In this document: positions 4,836 through 9,209 of the stretch, piece by piece
How positions within the stretch are numbered: position 1 is the first letter of the stretch
Layout: each line of letters starts with the position of its first letter
Notes under the pieces: model-generated
What the model saw: only the letters and a program-made list of their open reading frames with translations
Databases searched by the model: none
Told to the model about the DNA's origin: nothing
Assembly: GCA_014380605.1 (NCBI GenBank)
Contig: JACMJO010000005.1
Span: forward strand, 1-9,209
DNA from: Fimbriimonadaceae bacterium
GTDB taxonomy: Bacteria > Armatimonadota > Fimbriimonadia > Fimbriimonadales > Fimbriimonadaceae
DNA: 9,209 nucleotides
Reading direction: 5' to 3'
Position numbers and translations under genes: made by a program

Positions 4836-7093
4836 TCGTTCCAACTCGGTGGCTCCACCCCATGGAGCCACCGCACAAAGAAGTCCCGTCGCTTTCTTTC
4901 CCCGTAGGGACCGCCGTCCGTGTGGTCGGCGCCGGGGATAACAACCAAATCAAACTCTTTCTGCGCCCTAATTAGTGCATCCGCGAGCCTGAAGGTTGTC
5001 TCTGGTGGGACATTCCGATCCTGCTCGCCTACGATCAGCATGAGCTTGCCCTTGAGTTGTTTCGCCATGGTTATGTTGGATTGCCCGTCGTAATGGGGCC
5101 CAACCGGGTAGCCCATCCATTGTTCGTTCCACCACTGTTTGTCGATCCGATTATCGTGACAACCGCACGAACTGACCGCAACCTTATAGAAGTCGCCATG
5201 TGTAAGCATCCCGCCGGTTGAGCTTTGGCCCCCCGCCGACGTGCCATAGACCCCAACTCGCTCGATATCCACCTGCGGGTACTTCTTTGCCAGGGCCCGG
5301 AGCCACAAGATTCGATCCGGGAATCCGGCATCCGCCACGTTCTTCCAGGCGACATCGTGGAAGGCCTTCCCCCGGTTGTTAGTCCCCATCCCGTCGATCT
5401 GAACGACGATGAAGCCTAGTTCCGCGAGGCGATGCATGTTATAGAACGGGCGAAATCCCTTGGGCACGAAGCTATCGTGGGGTCCGGCGTAGATGTTCTC
5501 AATCACCGGATACTTCTTATTGGGATCAAAGTTGCTGGGCCGAATCACGATTCCCCAGATGTCAGACTTGCCGTCGCGGGCCTTGGCAACAAATCTCTCA
5601 GGTAGTCGAACACCGTTCTTTTCCAGACGCTCGATGCCCGCCTTTTCCAGTGCCACGACGAGTTCGCCCGTTTCACTGTTTCGAAGCTCGTGGACTGGAG
5701 CGGAATCGATTCGGGAATAGCTATCGACAAAGAGACGTCGATCCTGGCTGAATTGAGCGGCATGGGTGCCGTCGCCCTTCGTCAATTGGACAAAACCTGC
5801 CCCATCCAGATTCACACGGCACTGGTGGATGTGATAGGGATCTTCCTTGGCCGGGTTTCCAAAGCCGCAGGCGGTGAACCAAATCTGCCCTTTCGTTTCG
5901 TCAACGTGGCTAACGCCCCGCACAACCCATGGCCCCTTGGTGATCTGTTTCGTTTCGCCCGATTCAGTGTCCACCATGTAAAGGTGTGACCAACCGTCGC
6001 GTTCGGACTGCCAGATCAGCTTCTTGCCATCGCCAACGATCCAGTAATTGGTCTTGCTTTGATCGAGGAAGGTCGCGCTCTTTTCCTCCACAACCGTCTT
6101 GGCTTGGCCTGAAACGGCATCCACGACGACCACCTTGTGCTCCTGATAGCCGCGAATAGGGAAGTCGAAGAAGACTTTAGTGCCTCTAACTCTAGTTCCA
6201 GGCGGGTTTGCCCAGGGCTGTCCACCGCCCATGATCGGGGCCAAGTCCAGCTTTGTTTCAACCTTTGTCTGGGGATCGATCACCCAAGTCTCAAATTGGT
6301 CCAGCTTGTCGCCAGGTTGGTCGTACATCCGCTGTTCCAAAGCCGCACGCGAGGTTCCCGTTACCGCCGCTTTCAATAAGTAGACCAGTCGTCGTTCGCC
6401 AGGGATCAATCGGAAAGCTACGACCTTTGAGGCACCCTGAGGGTAGACGGCCCTTGCATAGGCGCCTTGCTTGCTGACCACCGTCCATACATCGTTGATC
6501 CTTACCTCGACCTGGCCCTCGCGAACCCTTGCATTGGCGTCCTGTTGGAGAGGCGGAGAATAGGAACCAACATACGGGGCCGGATACTCTGGATTCGGCT
6601 CTTTTTCAAGCTCAGTTTCAACGACCGCCTCGGCATCGAACTCGCCACCTTTGGTCGCCTTTCCGGTTGCTGGATCGAAGCGATAGCCTGCTCCGGTTAC
6701 CTGAAAAGAAATCCCCCCGCTCGATGCATCGAAGGAGATCGCGTTGAATGGCAGTTTTTCGGCATCGATCTCTCGGCCCAAAAGGGTCGAGAGGGATGTG
6801 GCCATCCCCTTGTGATCGAATGCTGGAGCCTTGCTTTTCTTCAGGCAGTCCACCCGGATGAACTCTTTTTTGCCGTCTGTTGAATCGCGGCGATACCAAA
6901 GACTGTCCCCGTTTCCAATCCAGCCCATCGTCAGGGTCAGATTGAAGGCGGCGTTCTCGGCCCGTTTCTGATACTCGTTGGCTCGAACATAGGCTTCCTT
7001 AAGTTCACCAGGAGAGGGTTTGAACGTCCGCTGGGCGGAACATACAGTAGCCAGACACCCCAAAACAAGAACGACGGTATGCATTCTTCGCAT
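4832..7093 (-). CDS. Secreted S9 family peptidase, dipeptidyl peptidase IV type
   Basis: A serine peptidase of the prolyl oligopeptidase clan, probably removing N-terminal dipeptides from peptides outside the cytoplasm. With ATG 7093 as start it has 753 residues, typical for the family. MRRMH followed by a hydrophobic stretch and CSAQ is a signal peptide; LVLGC could also be a weak lipobox. A DPP IV N-terminal beta-propeller fills about residues 110-490, and the alpha/beta-hydrolase domain about 530-745. The triad is Ser619 in GTSAGG, Asp692 in GEQDRNVPP and His724 in GADHTDGG. The frame extends to a TTG at 7120, but those nine extra residues (TLNDKIGG) precede the signal peptide, and a -10-like TAAAAT lies 7 nt before ATG 7093. 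ATG 7084 is also possible. It is last in a minus-strand group after dinB and the SGNH gene. Exact specificity is unknown. Confidence 0.92.
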   Translation of the reverse strand: MRRMHTVVLVLGCLATVCSAQRTFKPSPGELKEAYVRANEYQKRAENAAFNLTLTMGWIGNGDSLWYRRDSTDGKKEFIRVDCLKKSKAPAFDHKGMATSLSTLLGREIDAEKLPFNAISFDASSGGISFQVTGAGYRFDPATGKATKGGEFDAEAVVETELEKEPNPEYPAPYVGSYSPPLQQDANARVREGQVEVRINDVWTVVSKQGAYARAVYPQGASKVVAFRLIPGERRLVYLLKAAVTGTSRAALEQRMYDQPGDKLDQFETWVIDPQTKVETKLDLAPIMGGGQPWANPPGTRVRGTKVFFDFPIRGYQEHKVVVVDAVSGQAKTVVEEKSATFLDQSKTNYWIVGDGKKLIWQSERDGWSHLYMVDTESGETKQITKGPWVVRGVSHVDETKGQIWFTACGFGNPAKEDPYHIHQCRVNLDGAGFVQLTKGDGTHAAQFSQDRRLFVDSYSRIDSAPVHELRNSETGELVVALEKAGIERLEKNGVRLPERFVAKARDGKSDIWGIVIRPSNFDPNKKYPVIENIYAGPHDSFVPKGFRPFYNMHRLAELGFIVVQIDGMGTNNRGKAFHDVAWKNVADAGFPDRILWLRALAKKYPQVDIERVGVYGTSAGGQSSTGGMLTHGDFYKVAVSSCGCHDNRIDKQWWNEQWMGYPVGPHYDGQSNITMAKQLKGKLMLIVGEQDRNVPPETTFRLADALIRAQKEFDLVVIPGADHTDGGPYGERKRRDFFVRWLHGVEPPSWND
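4847..4873. terminator. 11-bp perfect hairpin at the convergent doxX / S9 peptidase junction
   Basis: CGGTGGCTCCA (4847-4857) and TGGAGCCACCG (4863-4873) are perfectly complementary around the 5-nt loop CCCCA. The structure begins 11 nt after the doxX stop and lies within the final codons of the peptidase gene (residues RWLHGVEPP), so it can form in both transcripts. No T-run follows on either side. It is a plausible bidirectional terminator or RNA-end stabiliser. Confidence 0.55.
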
Positions 7094-7100
7094 ACCGCCG

Positions 7101-7106
7101 ATTTTA
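7101..7106 (-). promoter_or_regulatory. Possible -10 box of the S9 peptidase gene
   Basis: TAAAAT on the minus strand (5/6 to TATAAT) is separated by 7 nt from ATG 7093, the spacing expected for a leaderless transcript. No recognisable -35 is present at 17 bp; TTGACA at 7120-7115 is too close (8 bp) to serve. Confidence 0.35.
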
Positions 7107-7116
7107 TCGTTTAATG

Positions 7117-7142
7117 TCAAAGTTTCATAGCTTTAACTTTGA
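7117..7142. repeat. 8-bp inverted repeat upstream of the S9 peptidase gene
   Basis: TCAAAGTT (7117-7124) and AACTTTGA (7135-7142) are perfect inverted copies with a 10-bp spacer, so their centres are 18 bp apart. The repeat covers the region where a -35 box for the -10 at 7101-7106 would be, which suits a dimeric regulator site. A separate 10-bp palindrome, CTTGATCAAG, follows at 7145-7154. Confidence 0.45.
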
Positions 7143-7151
7143 ACCTTGATC

Positions 7152-7179
7152 AAGTAAGCCAATGTCTTGTGGCCTACTT
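7152..7179 (-). terminator. Hairpin spanning the SGNH gene stop codon
   Basis: In the minus-strand RNA, AAGUAGGCC and GGCUUACUU form a 9-bp stem with one G-U pair and a 10-nt loop. The stop codon TAG lies in the 5' arm. The one non-Watson-Crick position is a wobble only in the minus-strand transcript. No U-run follows. Confidence 0.35.
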
Positions 7180-7848
7180 GTATTTGTCGACCGTCTGCTT
7201 CGCGACCGTTTTAATCACCGCGCTGAGCTTTGAGTCGATTCCTTGTGGGGTGTAGGTCGAGGTCTTGGACTTTGGCTCGGCGAGCCAGGCGGCGATCGTT
7301 GCCGCCGCCACGAAAGATCCGGCGGGAGCGGCGTGATTTCCATCGGATGCCCAGAAAACGTCGTTCGGACGTTGCTTCAAAACCGCATCCCAAGCCACGC
7401 AAATCGGAACAATACTTGCCCCGCTTGGCTTCGAAATCATCTTGTATTGATCGAGGATGTAACCCGTCTCGTTCCAGCCTCGCCGTGGCCACTCGGCAAA
7501 AAGCAGAGCGTCCATCTTGTGCTTCTTAGCCAGTTTTGCCAACTCCGCACCCCCGCTGTGATCGTACTGATACTTATGGGAATTGCTGAGCTTTGCCCCT
7601 TGCAAGACCAGGACATGCCATTGGCCCGACTGGATGTCTTGCCTGACTTGTGGATTTTGAGAAATATCATTCAGGAAGGCGCCTGAATGAGTTTTCACAT
7701 TGACGCTTCGTCCAGACCCATCGCTCTCGATCAGCCCCTCTACCATGCCCGTCAGATTGTTGAAGGAGGTGTGGCTATTTCCAAGGAACAGAATATTCAG
7801 AGTCCGGGCCGGAGCGATCAGGCTGGTCGCGATAAGGGCGCAAAGCAT
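7174..7848 (-). CDS. SGNH/GDSL hydrolase-like secreted protein
   Basis: A 224-residue protein with a hydrophobic N-terminus (LCALIATSLIAPA, probable signal peptide) followed directly by an SGNH-hydrolase fold. Block I is ILFLGNSHTSF with candidate nucleophile Ser25. The last block is DGNHAAPAG with Asp169 and His172 in the required DxxH spacing. The middle blocks diverge: Gly56 may be the block II glycine, but the block III asparagine is not evident (LVLQGAKLSNS). Enzymes of this superfamily are esterases, lipases or carbohydrate deacetylases; the substrate cannot be read here. The start is odd: ATG 7848 has no basic n-region and no Shine-Dalgarno sequence, and TGA closes the frame 9 nt upstream. 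It lies 38 bp after dinB and 80 bp before ATG 7093 of the peptidase, so the three may be co-transcribed. Confidence 0.78.
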   Translation of the reverse strand: MLCALIATSLIAPARTLNILFLGNSHTSFNNLTGMVEGLIESDGSGRSVNVKTHSGAFLNDISQNPQVRQDIQSGQWHVLVLQGAKLSNSHKYQYDHSGGAELAKLAKKHKMDALLFAEWPRRGWNETGYILDQYKMISKPSGASIVPICVAWDAVLKQRPNDVFWASDGNHAAPAGSFVAAATIAAWLAEPKSKTSTYTPQGIDSKLSAVIKTVAKQTVDKYK

Positions 7849-7886
7849 GCAGCGTCATACGCAATGAACCTCGGGAAAAGTTGCCA

Positions 7887-8384
7887 CTAGTCGGCTGGCT
7901 CATAGGGGTTGTGCCCTTGAATCCACCGCATGGTAATGATTTGACCAAGGTGGTAATACTCATGCCGAGCCGTAAACCGAATCAGCTCTTCTGGTTCGAT
8001 GGCCGTCAAACCTCCGTAGTTCTCCTGCCACTCCGGCGGAAGTGGACAAGGTGCTTGAAGCTCAGCTTCAGAGACGCCCTCCAAGTAATCGATTGTAACT
8101 TGGCGAGCTTTGGCAAGATCATTTAAGACCGACTCAACGTCCGGTCCCCTGCCTCCAAAGCGATCGATCTGTTCATTCCATGTCGCTTTTCCCGTGCGAA
8201 GCGCGGCCATGTTCTCCAACTCTGTCGCTCCAATCTCGATGAGAAGGTCGCGATAGCTCTTCATACCGCCCGCCGGAGCCCAGTCCAGTTGTTCGGGCGG
8301 TATCTGTCCGGCTTCCTTCACTAACTCCTCGCGAATCTCTGCAAGGTCGATCAAGAGGCGTTCAGCGTGGGGACGGCCTATCAT
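7887..8384 (-). CDS. DinB family protein
   Basis: A 165-residue four-helix-bundle protein of the DinB/YfiT superfamily, whose members usually hold one metal ion with three histidines and often act in thiol transfer (bacillithiol or mycothiol S-transferases) or have unknown roles. The C-terminal motif ARHEYYHLGQI supplies two ligands, His141 and His145. The first-helix ligand, usually a histidine in a pattern such as LLxHxxxxE, appears to be Glu50 here (LLIEIGATE), so metal binding may be altered. I choose ATG 8384 because a strong promoter predicts transcription starting at 8387-8388. The alternative TTG 8393 lies between the -10 box and that start and would not be transcribed. It is first in a possible dinB-SGNH-peptidase unit. 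The cellular role is unknown. Confidence 0.85.
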   Translation of the reverse strand: MIGRPHAERLLIDLAEIREELVKEAGQIPPEQLDWAPAGGMKSYRDLLIEIGATELENMAALRTGKATWNEQIDRFGGRGPDVESVLNDLAKARQVTIDYLEGVSEAELQAPCPLPPEWQENYGGLTAIEPEELIRFTARHEYYHLGQIITMRWIQGHNPYEPAD

Positions 8385-8394
8385 AGTAGACAAA

Positions 8395-8423
8395 AATATA
8401 CTATGCCTCTAAACTAATGTCAA
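8395..8423 (-). promoter_or_regulatory. Near-consensus sigma-70 promoter for dinB
   Basis: On the minus strand TTGACA (8423-8418, perfect) is followed by exactly 17 bp and TATATT (8400-8395, 5/6). Transcription should start at 8388 or 8387, only 3-4 nt before ATG 8384. The TGA stop of the upstream PEP-CTERM gene (8422-8420) is part of the -35 box. Confidence 0.8.
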
Positions 8424-9209
8424 GATCGCTTGCGCCTCTTTCTAGCCAAGAATGCCAGTCCACAACCCAACGCGATCATCGTTGCAGGTTCGGGTACGAC
8501 CCGGTAGATGTTCCCATTGAAGCTAGACAGGTAGAGCTCACCATCGGCTCCCGCATCGATTGAGGAGATATTGCCAAGGAAATTGCTCCCGCCAAAAGCC
8601 GCCGTATGTTCAAGCAAGTTGCCCGCCGTGGCTTCGCCGGTTACGGCATTGATATTCAAGCCCAGCGACCATACACGCCTGCTAATAAAATCAGCAAAGA
8701 AATAGCGTCCCTGATATCCCTGGAGCAACGAACCACGATAGACGACCCCGCCTGTGATCGACCGCCCATTGGTTGGATCATTCACGTCGTGTGAATAGTC
8801 GAAGATAGGCTCGGTGAGGGGAGTGTAGGCGGCTCCGCCAAAGCCAGTGTCATGCTTGCCTTCTCGAATCCGCCAGCCATAGTTCCTAGCCCCTTGGCCT
8901 GCAGGCTCATAGTTGATCTCTTCCCAAGCCCCTTGGCCCACGTCCGCCATCAGCATCGCGCCATTCGAACTATCAAAGCTGAACTTATAAGGATTTCTAA
9001 CTCCGAAAGCCCAGATTTCATCAGCCGCCTGAACGGGCCCATTTGAACCTGCAAACGGATTACTGGCGGGAATCGCGTAGTTACTGTTCGGGTCAGCCGG
9101 GAATGCATCCGAACCTGGATCGATCCTCAGCATCTTTCCAAGCAAGCTGTTGGGGTTCTGGGCGTTATTATTGGGATCGTTTCCGCCTCCCCCATCTCCA
9201 ATTCCCAGA
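8420..9209 (-). CDS. PQQ-dependent sugar dehydrogenase-like protein with PEP-CTERM anchor, 5' end outside the window
   Basis: The C-terminal 262 residues of a beta-propeller of the soluble glucose/sorbosone dehydrogenase family; the frame stays open to the right edge. Diagnostic stretches in order are GIGDGGGGNDPNNNAQNPNS, LLGKMLRIDPG, NPFAGSN, EIWAFGVRNPYKFSFD (RN is the equivalent of the PQQ-contacting Arg-Asn in the glucose dehydrogenase), DVGQGAWEEINYEP and NYGWRIREG. Members oxidise sugars with PQQ in the periplasm or outside, though many are uncharacterised. The last 25 residues are a classic PEP-CTERM sorting signal: VPEP, a hydrophobic helix (ATMIALGCGLAFLA) and a basic tail RKRRKRS. 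This predicts export, processing by an exosortase and attachment to the surface or to exopolysaccharide. The catalytic histidine region would be upstream, out of view, so activity cannot be judged. Confidence 0.88.
   Translation of the reverse strand, partial: LGIGDGGGGNDPNNNAQNPNSLLGKMLRIDPGSDAFPADPNSNYAIPASNPFAGSNGPVQAADEIWAFGVRNPYKFSFDSSNGAMLMADVGQGAWEEINYEPAGQGARNYGWRIREGKHDTGFGGAAYTPLTEPIFDYSHDVNDPTNGRSITGGVVYRGSLLQGYQGRYFFADFISRRVWSLGLNINAVTGEATAGNLLEHTAAFGGSNFLGNISSIDAGADGELYLSSFNGNIYRVVPEPATMIALGCGLAFLARKRRKRS

Noticed and set aside
7115..7120. TTGACA upstream of the peptidase gene as a -35 box, and TTG 7120 as its start codon.
   Set aside because: It is only 8 bp from the TAAAAT -10 candidate and no good -10 lies 16-18 bp downstream. 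As a start codon it would add nine residues in front of the signal peptide.
1..9209. Mobile elements, CRISPR arrays, tRNA, rRNA, toxin-antitoxin or defence genes.
   Set aside because: No transposase, terminal inverted repeats, direct repeats with spacers, RNA-gene signatures or small toxin-like pairs were seen in any region.

Overview
The window looks like an ordinary bacterial chromosome segment of roughly 55% GC, densely coded and with short intergenic gaps. A C-terminal PEP-CTERM anchor on a secreted sugar-dehydrogenase-like protein, a DPP IV-type S9 peptidase and several starts without a Shine-Dalgarno sequence suggest a Gram-negative-type phylum in which PEP-CTERM proteins are common. 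Armatimonadota (Fimbriimonas-like) is my best guess, with Planctomycetota or Verrucomicrobiota as alternatives. This placement is inference from style, not from a marker gene.

Layout. From 1 to 2780 the minus strand reads aroC (chorismate synthase), then pstB (phosphate-import ATPase), then a GAF-domain sensor histidine kinase that runs off the left edge. No pstS, pstC, pstA or phoU is visible. Divergently, 34 bp from aroC, an AcuC-like class I histone-deacetylase-family enzyme reads rightward (2815-3900). Next comes the best-defined regulatory unit of the window: a two-hairpin guanidine-II (mini-ykkC) riboswitch at 3951-4019 in front of a Gdx/SugE guanidinium exporter (4029-4349). A DoxX-family membrane protein (4422-4835) follows and converges tail to tail with the minus-strand genes, the two stop codons sharing one CTAG.

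From 4832 to 9209 the minus strand reads, in transcription order, a PQQ-dependent sugar dehydrogenase-like protein with a PEP-CTERM tail (5' end outside the window), a DinB-family protein, an SGNH-hydrolase-like secreted protein and a secreted S9 dipeptidyl-peptidase-like enzyme. The DinB gene has a near-consensus sigma-70 promoter whose -35 box contains the stop codon of the preceding gene. Its predicted transcription start lies 3-4 nt before the ATG, so the mRNA should be essentially leaderless.

Two genome-scale habits emerge. Several starts (dinB, S9 peptidase, aroC, pstB) have a -10-like hexamer 7-10 nt upstream instead of a Shine-Dalgarno sequence, suggesting leaderless transcripts. Several genes (aroC, acuC, gdx, S9 peptidase/doxX, SGNH gene) end in perfect or near-perfect hairpins that overlap or lie just before the stop codon and lack an immediate U-tract. 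I see no mobile elements, CRISPR arrays, tRNA or rRNA genes. No stretch over 300 bases lacks a gene. No convincing wholly new system was found; the guanidine switch with duplicated anti-Shine-Dalgarno segments and the pstB-GAF kinase pairing are the most interesting items.
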